NCBI GenBank assembly: GCA_947177695.1
Contig: CAMWVO010000073.1
Location: forward strand, 1-7,787
Source of the DNA: an uncultured Clostridia bacterium
GTDB taxonomy: Bacteria > Bacillota > Clostridia > Oscillospirales > Ruminococcaceae
Length of the DNA stretch: 7,787 nt
Direction: 5' to 3'
In this document: piece by piece, positions 1-5,842 of the stretch
Numbering within the stretch: the first letter of the stretch is position 1
Layout of the letters: each line of letters begins with the position of its first letter
Translations under genes and position numbers: made by a program
The notes under the pieces: generated by a model
Told to the model about the DNA's origin: nothing
Databases searched by the model: none
The model's input: the letters and a program-made list of their open reading frames with translations, nothing else

Positions 1-962
1 TCGGTACGTTCATATCAATGGACAGCTACAGCGGCAGCATTGACGACCCTGTTTCACTGCACAAGTATCTCTATGCAAACGCTAACCCTGTTTCAAACAG
101 CGACCCCAGCGGCTATTTTTCACTTGCTGATTTGAATACAAGCATGGGTATGCAGGGTATACTTGAAGGTGTTTGTACGCCTAACGGCAAAGCTCTGTTT
201 GATATGGTCATGGGTATGTTTGGCTTTGCACAGGACATTATCTCGACTATCAAAGACGGTAAGGAGCAGGGTTTAAGCAAAGAAGAAATCATTACTAATG
301 TTGCGGCAGGACTGGTTACAAGTCTGGTAACTAATTTCTCTTGTATGTTGACAAGCCTTGGACCTATCGGTTATGTCATTATGGGTGTAGCCGCGTTAGT
401 AGTCGGTTTGGTTGCTGTTCAGAATTTTTCTGACGGCAATACTGGAATGGGGATAGCGCAGGTAATAAACCTTGTGACTATTGTATTCTCGATGTTTAAC
501 CCGACCTGTTTCACAGGAGATACGCCTGTATATACCGATGACGGTTTGATTTGCATTGAAGATGTTAATATTGGCGATGAAGTTTGGGCGTACAATCCTG
601 AAACTGGCGAAACAGAACTTAAAGAGGTTCTTAACGTTTGGGTTAAAGAAACCGACGAAATTCTTCATGTTTCAACTTTCGACGGCGAGACTATCGACAC
701 TACTACTAACCACCCGTTCTATGTTGAGGATAAGGGTTGGGTGGCTGCTGGCGATCTTGAAATTGGTGACACACTTATTACCGCTGACGGTGATGAGGTT
801 GAAGTTGCTGATATTGAATTTAAGAAAATCCGCACCGAAGCACTTAAAATGAAAAACGGACTATACAAGGATAGTCCGAAACAGAGTATATATGAATATT
901 CAGAGTTTTTGAGGATAGGTGAGGAACGATTACGTGAGTTTGCAAACATCTTGTTAAAATGA
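1..962 (+). CDS. Rhs-repeat polymorphic protein, C-terminal part with Hint domain (5' end outside window)
   Basis: The frame is open from the first bases and continues upstream of the first Met (base 18), so this is the 3' end of a larger gene. Numbering from that Met, residues 1-33 match the end of an Rhs core (HKYLYANANPV followed by DPSGY). Residues about 95-160 are hydrophobic and could be a membrane-associated or translocation segment. Residues 162-268 are a Hint domain of the pretoxin type: it opens with CFTGDTPV (Cys164), contains a VNIGDEVWAYNPETGETE stretch, and has a TTNHPFYV block with His232. In this family Hint normally self-cleaves to release a C-terminal toxin. Here the similarity I recognise stops near VADIEF; the usual final Hint strands and VHN-like end are absent, and only about 46 unrecognised residues follow. 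The protein is probably secreted or surface-displayed. The Rhs-Hint identity is firm; activity of the end is doubtful. Confidence 0.88.
   Translation, partial: GTFISMDSYSGSIDDPVSLHKYLYANANPVSNSDPSGYFSLADLNTSMGMQGILEGVCTPNGKALFDMVMGMFGFAQDIISTIKDGKEQGLSKEEIITNVAAGLVTSLVTNFSCMLTSLGPIGYVIMGVAALVVGLVAVQNFSDGNTGMGIAQVINLVTIVFSMFNPTCFTGDTPVYTDDGLICIEDVNIGDEVWAYNPETGETELKEVLNVWVKETDEILHVSTFDGETIDTTTNHPFYVEDKGWVAAGDLEIGDTLITADGDEVEVADIEFKKIRTEALKMKNGLYKDSPKQSIYEYSEFLRIGEERLREFANILLK
857..878. repeat. Perfect 8-bp inverted repeat inside the tail of the Rhs gene
   Basis: Arms CGGACTAT (857-864) and ATAGTCCG (871-878) are exactly complementary around a 6-base loop. It lies just past the point where recognisable Hint sequence ends. 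No T-run follows, so it is not a typical intrinsic terminator. It may be a recombination scar, a structured mRNA element or chance. Confidence 0.5.
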
Positions 963-1025
963 AATTTATCTTAAACTAAAAAATACTATTTCAACTTGGA
1001 CAATATCAATTTCTCTGCAAAATTA

Positions 1026-1058
1026 AAGCCGACAGAACGATGAACGTACTGTCGGCTT
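1026..1058. terminator. Bidirectional intrinsic terminator between the convergent Rhs and ATPase genes
   Basis: A 10-bp perfect stem (1026-1035 with 1049-1058, AAGCCGACAG/CTGTCGGCTT) is extended by a 3-bp inner stem after one A.A mismatch, leaving a 5-base loop. T-rich sequence follows on both strands (CAATTTT on +, TAATTTT on -). It lies 64 bases after the Rhs stop and about 45 bases after the ATPase stop, so it can serve both genes. The rest of 963-1102 holds no gene that I can see. Confidence 0.8.
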
Positions 1059-1102
1059 CAATTTTGATATATTGAAAACTGATGTCGGAATTTATTATAA
1101 TA

Positions 1103-2968
1103 CTATTCAAACTTTCTGTCATACAGCAAGGCTGCTATCAATACAACAAAGCAGGAGCCCGCATTATGTACAAGCGCGCCTGTTGTCGGCGTCAGAACGC
1201 CTGTAACGGACAGTATTATAGCAACAAAATTTATACACATAGAAAGCGTGATAGCAAATTTTATCGTGATGACCGTAGCATTTGAAAGCCGCTTAAGATA
1301 AGGAATTTTAGAAATATCGTCACTCATAAGCGCAATATCAGCCGATTCAACAGCAATATCGCTGCCCATACTTCCCATTGCCGTACCAACGTCGGCAATT
1401 TTTAATGCAGGAGCGTCATTAACGCCGTCACCGATCATACATACAATATTATTCTTTTTTTGAAGATTTGTAATACTTTCTACCTTTTGTTCGGGCAAAA
1501 GGTCTGCACATAAGTTTTCAATGCCTATTTGCTTTGCGAAATAATCCGCCGTCTTTTTATTATCGCCTGTCAGCAATACCGTCCTTGTGTTCATTTCGGA
1601 TAATTTTTTTATGACCTCTGCCGCTTCGGGACGAAGTGTGTCTGACAACGCTACAATACCAATACACTTATTTTTTTCTGCAACAATAATTGACGCTTTT
1701 CCTTGAGAGCGTAATTTCTCCAGCTCATTTTTTACATTATCGTTTATAGCAATGGAATTCTCAATAATAAATTTTTCGTTTCCGCAGAACAATGTTCGAT
1801 TTGCAATTTCAGCGGAAATTCCTTTTCCCGCATACATTCTAAAATCATTGCATTCATTGAGAGCAAGGTTCTGCTCCTTGGCATATTCAACGATAGCTTT
1901 TCCGAGGGGATGTTCACTCTTTAACTCTGCTGATGCAGTCAAGGCTAAAAGTTCATTCTTTTCCACAGAGCTGTCAAAGGAAATAATATCGCTTACTTTA
2001 AGCTTTCCGTAAGTCAGCGTTCCTGTCTTGTCAAAAGTGATCATATTTACCTTGCCCATTTTTTCAAGAGCTTCTCCCGATTTAATAATAACTCCGTGTT
2101 TAGTCGCTTGCCCTATTGCCGCCATAATGGACGTTGGAGTGGCAAGTACCAGAGCGCAGGGACAAAATACAACCAAAACCGTAACAGCGCGGACAATGTC
2201 ACCTGTTACAATTAAAGTAACAACAGCAATGAGAAGTGCAACAGGTACAAGCCAGCTTGCACATTTGTCGGCAATCCTTTGGGAGGGAGCTTGTTTATTT
2301 TCTGCCTCCCGTACTAATTTAATGAGCTTTTGCAGAGAACTGTCCTCGCCGACATTTGTTGCGGTAATGTCTATTGCGCCAAAGCGGTTTAACGTACTGC
2401 AAAAAACGTCGTCTCCCTTGGTTTTATCAAAAGGTACCGACTCGCCTGTCATAATTGACTGGTCAACATAGGTTTCGCCGATTATAATAACTCCGTCCAC
2501 AGTGATTTTTTCTCCCGATAAAACTCTGATAATATCGCCCGTGCGGATCTTTTCAACGGATATCATTGTTTCGGTACTGCCAATAATTTTGCGTCCCTGC
2601 TGCGGTGTAAGTTCAATCAGCTTTTTTAAACCGTTTTTAGCTCGCTCTGTCGTCATATCTTCAAGAATAGCGCCAATGGCCATTATAAATGCAACCTCTC
2701 CTGCCGCAAACAAATCGCCGATAGCAATAGCCGCAAACATAGCTATCGTTATAAGCAGCGCAGACGAGATTTTACTGATGCCTTTATTGTGGATAATTCT
2801 CCAAACCGAAAGGTATAAAAGCGGAATGCCGCTGATTATAACCGTTATCCACGCCGGATCGGCGGGAAATATAATATTTAGTTTTGAAAACACAAAGCTG
2901 AGAACAAGAAAAACGCCTCCAATAACAGTCATTGGCAGACCCGCTAAAAAATCGTTTATTTTTTTCAT
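1103..2968 (-). CDS. P1B-type heavy-metal translocating ATPase
   Basis: A membrane pump that uses ATP to move a transition-metal ion, most likely outward. From the chosen start it has 621 residues. Motifs in order: TGES (174-177) in the actuator domain, CPC (269-271) in the metal-binding transmembrane helix, DKTGTLT (313-319; Asp313 is the phosphorylated residue), the HP pair (353-354) of P1B nucleotide-binding domains, TGDN (467-470) and GDGVND (513-518). Four hydrophobic helices precede the actuator, two flank CPC and two end the protein. There is no N-terminal HMA or Cys-rich metal-binding domain, so the protein begins close to the first helix. The last helix carries HNAGS (601-605) plus Cys606, instead of the DxG usual in Zn/Cd pumps or the MxxSS usual in Cu pumps, so I do not assign a metal. 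A Met 12 codons upstream (base 3004) is in frame but has no ribosome binding site; ATG 2968 has one. It is divergent from a TetR gene, its likely repressor. Confidence 0.93.
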   Translation of the reverse strand: MKKINDFLAGLPMTVIGGVFLVLSFVFSKLNIIFPADPAWITVIISGIPLLYLSVWRIIHNKGISKISSALLITIAMFAAIAIGDLFAAGEVAFIMAIGAILEDMTTERAKNGLKKLIELTPQQGRKIIGSTETMISVEKIRTGDIIRVLSGEKITVDGVIIIGETYVDQSIMTGESVPFDKTKGDDVFCSTLNRFGAIDITATNVGEDSSLQKLIKLVREAENKQAPSQRIADKCASWLVPVALLIAVVTLIVTGDIVRAVTVLVVFCPCALVLATPTSIMAAIGQATKHGVIIKSGEALEKMGKVNMITFDKTGTLTYGKLKVSDIISFDSSVEKNELLALTASAELKSEHPLGKAIVEYAKEQNLALNECNDFRMYAGKGISAEIANRTLFCGNEKFIIENSIAINDNVKNELEKLRSQGKASIIVAEKNKCIGIVALSDTLRPEAAEVIKKLSEMNTRTVLLTGDNKKTADYFAKQIGIENLCADLLPEQKVESITNLQKKNNIVCMIGDGVNDAPALKIADVGTAMGSMGSDIAVESADIALMSDDISKIPYLKRLSNATVITIKFAITLSMCINFVAIILSVTGVLTPTTGALVHNAGSCFVVLIAALLYDRKFE

Positions 2969-2975
2969 AAATATT

Positions 2976-2982
2976 CTCCTTT
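2976..2982 (-). promoter_or_regulatory. Ribosome binding site that fixes the ATPase start
   Basis: On the minus strand AAAGGAG lies 7 bases before ATG at 2968-2966. The upstream in-frame Met at 3004 has no such site and falls within the predicted tetR promoter region. The start at 2968 gives the N-terminus MKKINDFLAG. Confidence 0.85.
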
Positions 2983-2985
2983 CAC

Positions 2986-3014
2986 TTGACAATGCGATAA
3001 ACATATGTTATGAT
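2986..3014 (+). promoter_or_regulatory. Promoter of the TetR-family gene
   Basis: TTGACA (2986-2991), a 17-bp spacer and TATGAT (3009-3014) form a near-perfect housekeeping promoter. The predicted start is near 3021, leaving a leader of about 120 bases. The promoter lies inside the 5' leader region of the divergent ATPase gene; its -35 box is only 3 bases from that gene's ribosome binding site. The spacer holds a 10-bp perfect palindrome, AACATATGTT (3000-3009), whose last base is also the first base of the -10 box. Confidence 0.75.
3000..3009. repeat. 10-bp perfect palindrome within the tetR promoter spacer
   Basis: AACATATGTT reads the same on both strands and sits between the -35 and -10 boxes of the tetR promoter. 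It could be an accessory operator. It is short and AT-rich, so chance is possible. Confidence 0.4.
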
Positions 3015-3042
3015 ACAATATATACGATACCGCACATATTGT
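3015..3042. promoter_or_regulatory. Candidate TetR operator: 28-bp imperfect palindrome over both transcription starts
   Basis: The 28 bases centred between 3028 and 3029 have 11 of 14 symmetric pairs complementary. The outer 7 bp on each side are perfect (ACAATAT at 3015-3021 and ATATTGT at 3036-3042). The site covers the predicted starts of tetR (about 3021) and of the ATPase gene (about 3044). Symmetry, length and position suit a dimeric TetR-family repressor acting on both genes. The symmetry is read from the sequence; binding is inferred. Confidence 0.6.
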
Positions 3043-3050
3043 TTGATATT

Positions 3051-3079
3051 ATTATACGCAGAAAAATAACCGAAGTCAA
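3051..3079 (-). promoter_or_regulatory. Promoter of the metal ATPase gene
   Basis: On the minus strand TTGACT (complement of 3074-3079), a 17-bp spacer and TATAAT (complement of 3051-3056) precede the ATPase gene. The predicted start is near 3044, giving a leader of about 75 bases. It lies downstream of the tetR start, so each promoter is inside the other gene's leader. Confidence 0.75.
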
Positions 3080-3141
3080 TAATCATTTTCAGAGGAATGT
3101 AAGTTATTGAACATTTTTCGGAATTTGTTCGGGAGGATCTT

Positions 3142-3699
3142 ATGGACAGACGTCAGCAGAAAACAAGAAAAGCTATTTTTGAGGCTTTTACTAAATTGCT
3201 GGGAGAAAAAAGATACAGCAATATTACAGTGCAGGATATTATAGACAAGGCAAACATTGGCAGAAGTACGTTCTATGCGCATTTTGAAACAAAGGACGAG
3301 CTTCTGAAAGCATTGTGTACAGATATTTTCCGGCATATTTTTTCGGACAGTCCCGCAAGTGAAAAAACTCACGATTTTTCTAAGAGCAACGGCGGGCTGC
3401 AAGAGAAACTTACACACATACTTCACCATTTATCCGACAGCAGACAAGAAATTAAAAGTATTTTAGGCTGTGAAAGCGGCGAGCTGTTTATGGTGAATTT
3501 TAAAGAATACTTGTGTGTCCTATTTGAGAAATATCTGAATGAAATAAAAACGCAAGCCCCAAAGGAATTTGTACTTAACTATCTTTCTGGCAGCTTCTCC
3601 GAAACGGTAAGGTGGTGGATCGTAGAAAAGAACGAATACAGGCCCTGCGAAATTGCGGAATATTTTATTTCCTTTATTCCTTCCGAAAAAAATGCGTAA
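3142..3699 (+). CDS. TetR/AcrR-family transcriptional regulator, likely repressor of the metal ATPase
   Basis: A 185-residue dimeric DNA-binding regulator of usual TetR length. The N-terminal helix-turn-helix is clear: TVQDIIDKANIGRSTFYAHF (residues 29-48) is the TetR signature, preceded by the helix around KTRKAIFEAFTKLL. Residues about 55-185 form the helical ligand and dimerisation domain, which I cannot assign to a specific subfamily. It contains Cys59, Cys110, Cys125 and Cys169 and several His (92, 95, 96), which might bind a metal, but this is a guess. The start is supported by GGGAGGA (3131-3137), 4 bases before ATG. Divergence from the P1B ATPase, overlapping promoters and a shared palindrome suggest it represses both itself and the pump until an inducer binds. 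It could instead sense a non-metal ligand. Confidence 0.9.
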   Translation: MDRRQQKTRKAIFEAFTKLLGEKRYSNITVQDIIDKANIGRSTFYAHFETKDELLKALCTDIFRHIFSDSPASEKTHDFSKSNGGLQEKLTHILHHLSDSRQEIKSILGCESGELFMVNFKEYLCVLFEKYLNEIKTQAPKEFVLNYLSGSFSETVRWWIVEKNEYRPCEIAEYFISFIPSEKNA

Positions 3700-3709
3700 T
3701 TTGCGGTGT

Positions 3710-3743
3710 AAAAATCGGTACTGTTTTCACAATACCGATTTTT
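3710..3743. terminator. Bidirectional intrinsic terminator between the convergent tetR and araC-type genes
   Basis: AAAAATCGGTA (3710-3720) pairs perfectly with TACCGATTTTT (3733-3743) around a 12-base loop. The A-run on one arm and T-run on the other let it act on either strand. It starts 11 bases after the tetR stop and lies 44 bases past the stop of the araC-type gene. Confidence 0.85.
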
Positions 3744-3786
3744 ATATAAATTTAATTATTCGGATGTTCATTTCTCCGAACCGATT

Positions 3787-4611
3787 TTATTTCATTTTCT
3801 TTTTGTACTGAGCAGGCGAAATGCCTTCATGCTTTCTGAATACCGTGCTGAAATAGACCGCGTCCCTGAAACCCGATTTTGCGGCAGCCTCCGATACGGA
3901 GACGTCTCTTTCGGTCAGAAGCCGTTTTGCTTCATCAAGCCTTATTTGTGTAAGGAATTCATTCGGACGGACGTTCATTGTTTTTCTGAAAACACGGCAG
4001 AAATGCTGCGGCGTAACACCCATAATTTCGCTTAGCTGCGTCATTGAGATATCATTTCGGAAATTATCGTGCATAAACCGCAGCACTGGAAGAAGCGCAG
4101 ATATCTGCCTGCTTTTTGAACTGTCGGCATTTGAATCCATATGCCTGTGAAATTCAATAAGATAATCATATATAAGTCCCGAGCAGGTATGGTCGCAGTA
4201 AAGAATGTCATTTTCCTGGGATATCACCATTTTTTCAAATATCTTTTCCATTGCTGACGTGTCGGCGGGTTTAATAACGATCGGCTCGGTCATTCCGAAT
4301 CTGACAAGTATCTCATCACATATGCTGCCCTCAAAGGCAGTCCACCTTACGTCCCATAATTCTCCGATTGGGTAATATGTATGCGGCTTATCCTTTGGCA
4401 GAAAGAAAAGCTCCCCTGCAACTATATTAACTTCTTTTTCATCATATTCAAGCGTCCCGCTGCCCGCAGCACAGAAAAGTATCTGATGCCATTGATAACC
4501 GTCGGGTCTGTGGACGCGTCCCTGATATTCACTTCCGCCGATACCTGAAAGAAAAAACGGAAGAGTTCTTGCTTCCGGGTTATACGGGTAAATACTTTTC
4601 TCCAGCTTCAT
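3787..4611 (-). CDS. AraC-family transcriptional regulator (cupin sensor plus double HTH)
   Basis: A 274-residue cytoplasmic regulator of typical AraC length. The N-terminal half (about residues 25-95) is a cupin-like sugar-sensing domain, with WHQILFCAAGSGTLEYDEKE followed by AGELFFLPKDKPHTYYP. The C-terminal 100 residues hold two helix-turn-helix units: ISMTQLSEIMGVTPQHFCRV (about 188-207) and VSVSEAAAKSGFRDAVYFST (about 237-256), ending in the family signature VFRKHEGISPAQYKK. ATG at 4611 is preferred because AAGGAG (4625-4620) lies 8 bases before it; a GTG at 4620 overlaps that site and cannot use it. The gene is divergent from the esterase/mannanase/alpha-galactosidase genes, so it is the likely activator of that operon in response to a mannan-derived sugar. 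The ligand is inferred from context only. Confidence 0.92.
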   Translation of the reverse strand: MKLEKSIYPYNPEARTLPFFLSGIGGSEYQGRVHRPDGYQWHQILFCAAGSGTLEYDEKEVNIVAGELFFLPKDKPHTYYPIGELWDVRWTAFEGSICDEILVRFGMTEPIVIKPADTSAMEKIFEKMVISQENDILYCDHTCSGLIYDYLIEFHRHMDSNADSSKSRQISALLPVLRFMHDNFRNDISMTQLSEIMGVTPQHFCRVFRKTMNVRPNEFLTQIRLDEAKRLLTERDVSVSEAAAKSGFRDAVYFSTVFRKHEGISPAQYKKKMK

Positions 4612-4619
4612 TATCGCCA

Positions 4620-4625
4620 CTCCTT
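4620..4625 (-). promoter_or_regulatory. Ribosome binding site that fixes the AraC-family start
   Basis: AAGGAG on the minus strand sits 8 bases before ATG 4611-4609. Its final G is the first base of an in-frame GTG at 4620, which rules out GTG as the start. Confidence 0.8.
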
Positions 4626-4640
4626 AATGCTCTTTTTCTT

Positions 4641-4669
4641 ATTATATCCTCCATATCGGTCTGTGTCAA
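4641..4669 (-). promoter_or_regulatory. Full-consensus promoter of the AraC-family gene
   Basis: On the minus strand TTGACA (complement of 4664-4669), 17 bp, then TATAAT (complement of 4641-4646): every base of both hexamers matches the housekeeping consensus. The predicted start is near 4634, about 23 bases before the ATG. An ATTTTACT-like element lies directly upstream of the -35 box. Confidence 0.85.
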
Positions 4670-4674
4670 TACTT

Positions 4675-4728
4675 TAGTAAAATTAATTGGATTTTTACTG
4701 CAAATAACGCAGACATTACATTTTACTT
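4675..4728. promoter_or_regulatory. Candidate AraC-type binding region: three ATTTTACT-like elements
   Basis: TTTTACT occurs on the minus strand (complement of 4676-4682) and on the plus strand at 4693-4699 and 4721-4727. The first two form an inverted repeat with a 10-base spacer; the last two form a direct repeat with a 28-base period. A weaker relative, ACATTTTA, recurs at 4718-4725 and 4749-4756. The array lies between the divergent promoters, next to the araC-type -35 box and about 57 bases upstream of the esterase -35 box, as expected for an AraC-family activator. The region is AT-rich, so this is tentative. Confidence 0.4.
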
Positions 4729-4783
4729 AATATACTTTTGAATTTTTAACATTTTAATGATATGTTTTATTCAGAATTTTATA

Positions 4784-4812
4784 TTGTAAAATACCGCCTG
4801 CTGTGATAAAAT
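4784..4812 (+). promoter_or_regulatory. Promoter of the esterase-mannanase-galactosidase operon
   Basis: TTGTAA (4784-4789), a 17-bp spacer and TAAAAT (4807-4812), with an extended -10 TG at 4804-4805. The predicted start is near 4819. It is weaker than the opposing araC-type promoter, which fits a gene set that needs an activator. Confidence 0.6.
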
Positions 4813-4844
4813 AAATATAACAAATAATAACGGAGGAATGCGGA

Positions 4845-5816
4845 ATGAAACATTCAGCTAAAATTCTTGCTATATTAATCATGAACACACTTGCTTTTTC
4901 GGGCTGCGGCAATACATCGGCAGCAGAGACCCAAACTGCGGCGGCAGAATCAACAACTGCAATAACAACAGAGGAAACCTCAGTAACCGAACCGGAGGTA
5001 TCATATATGGAAAAAATAAAGGATAAACTGGCTGAAATGCCTCCCGAAGAAATACTTAAAGAGCGCGAGGGTACAGCATATCCCTCATTTGAAAAATACA
5101 CATACTATTCCAATACAGCCGAGCGTGATACTCCCGTGAATGTGCTGCTGCCGACCGATTATTCAGAAGAAAAGGAATACCCTGTGCTGTATATTCTTCA
5201 CGGATATTACGACAACGAGGACTGGATGGCAAGGGATATAGTTCATATCAGCACAATGCTGACAAATCTTGTTGCTGACGGCGAAGCAATGGAAATGATA
5301 GTTGTATGTCCATACATTTACTGTAGTAAGGATATGCCCTACTGTACGGGAATGGACGCAACAAATACGCTGAATTACGATAATTTCATCAACGATATGA
5401 TGACAGACCTTATGCCGTTCATTGAAGAAAATTTCTCTGTGGCAAAGGGCAGGGAAAACACGGCAATAACAGGCTTTTCCATGGGCGGAAGAGAATCGCT
5501 TTTTATCGGCGTTTCCCACCCCGAAAAGTTCGGATACGTCGGCGCTGTATGTGCGGCTCCGGGGCTTACCAAGGGTACTGGCGATCCATGGATGCTGGAA
5601 GAGGATAAGCTCACATTCGGAGAAAACAAGCCCGAACTTCTTTTAATAAGCGCGGCGGAGCATGACGGCGTTGTAGGCGGAAATCCCGCAAGATACAAGG
5701 CGATTTTTTCAAATAACGGTGAGGAATATCTCTGGCACTCAATGTCCTCCACGGGACATGACCACAGCAGTGTTACACCTCATCTGTACAACTATTTCAG
5801 AATGATATTTCAGTAA
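4845..5816 (+). CDS. Lipoprotein esterase, CE1/feruloyl-esterase-like alpha/beta hydrolase
   Basis: A 323-residue predicted surface lipoprotein that should hydrolyse ester bonds, plausibly acetyl or feruloyl groups on hemicellulose. The N-terminus is a lipoprotein signal peptide ending in AFSGC (lipidated Cys21), followed by a Thr/Ala/Glu-rich linker to about residue 50. The alpha/beta-hydrolase domain (about 80-323) shows YPVLYILHGYYDNEDW (112-127, oxyanion strand), the nucleophile elbow GFSMGG (Ser212), HDGVVGG with Asp274 as probable catalytic acid, and GHDHSS with His305 as catalytic base. The order and spacing match CE1 esterases of the XynZ feruloyl-esterase type. GGAGG (4832-4836) lies 8 bases before the ATG. 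It is the first gene of the operon, 26 bases before a GH26 mannanase, which favours a deacetylating role on mannan. Substrate is inferred; a general S-formylglutathione-hydrolase-like esterase is less likely because it is secreted. Confidence 0.87.
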   Translation: MKHSAKILAILIMNTLAFSGCGNTSAAETQTAAAESTTAITTEETSVTEPEVSYMEKIKDKLAEMPPEEILKEREGTAYPSFEKYTYYSNTAERDTPVNVLLPTDYSEEKEYPVLYILHGYYDNEDWMARDIVHISTMLTNLVADGEAMEMIVVCPYIYCSKDMPYCTGMDATNTLNYDNFINDMMTDLMPFIEENFSVAKGRENTAITGFSMGGRESLFIGVSHPEKFGYVGAVCAAPGLTKGTGDPWMLEEDKLTFGENKPELLLISAAEHDGVVGGNPARYKAIFSNNGEEYLWHSMSSTGHDHSSVTPHLYNYFRMIFQ

Positions 5817-5842
5817 TATTAAAAGTAGAATGGAGAATAATT

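Noticed and set aside
556..852. Overlapping plus-strand frame within the Rhs Hint region
   Set aside because: Biased leucine/lysine-rich composition from frame-shifted reading of the Hint domain; no continuation of the Hint family is seen in it.
938..947. Palindrome GTTTGCAAAC at the end of the Rhs gene
   Set aside because: Short, inside coding sequence and with no partner site; expected by chance in this composition.
2969..3004. Longer N-terminus of the ATPase from the in-frame Met at 3004
   Set aside because: No ribosome binding site precedes it, and ATG 2968 has a strong AAAGGAG at good spacing. The extra 12 residues (FIALSSERRIF) have no homologous look.
3097..3102. ATG-TAA start-stop codon pair in the tetR leader, preceded by GAGGA
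   Set aside because: The purine run directly abuts the ATG, too close for efficient initiation; likely chance.
2502..3110. Long open frame on the plus strand opposite the ATPase gene
   Set aside because: It is antisense to a well-supported conserved protein, has no recognisable product and no ribosome binding site evident; similar antisense frames opposite the esterase, GH26 and GH27 genes were dropped for the same reason.
4612..4620. GTG at 4620 as start of the AraC-family protein
   Set aside because: The codon overlaps the AAGGAG ribosome binding site that serves ATG 4611.
4698..4712. Small inverted repeat CTGC-7-GCAG, considered as a catabolite-control (cre) site
   Set aside because: It does not match the cre consensus well and its arms are only 4 bp.
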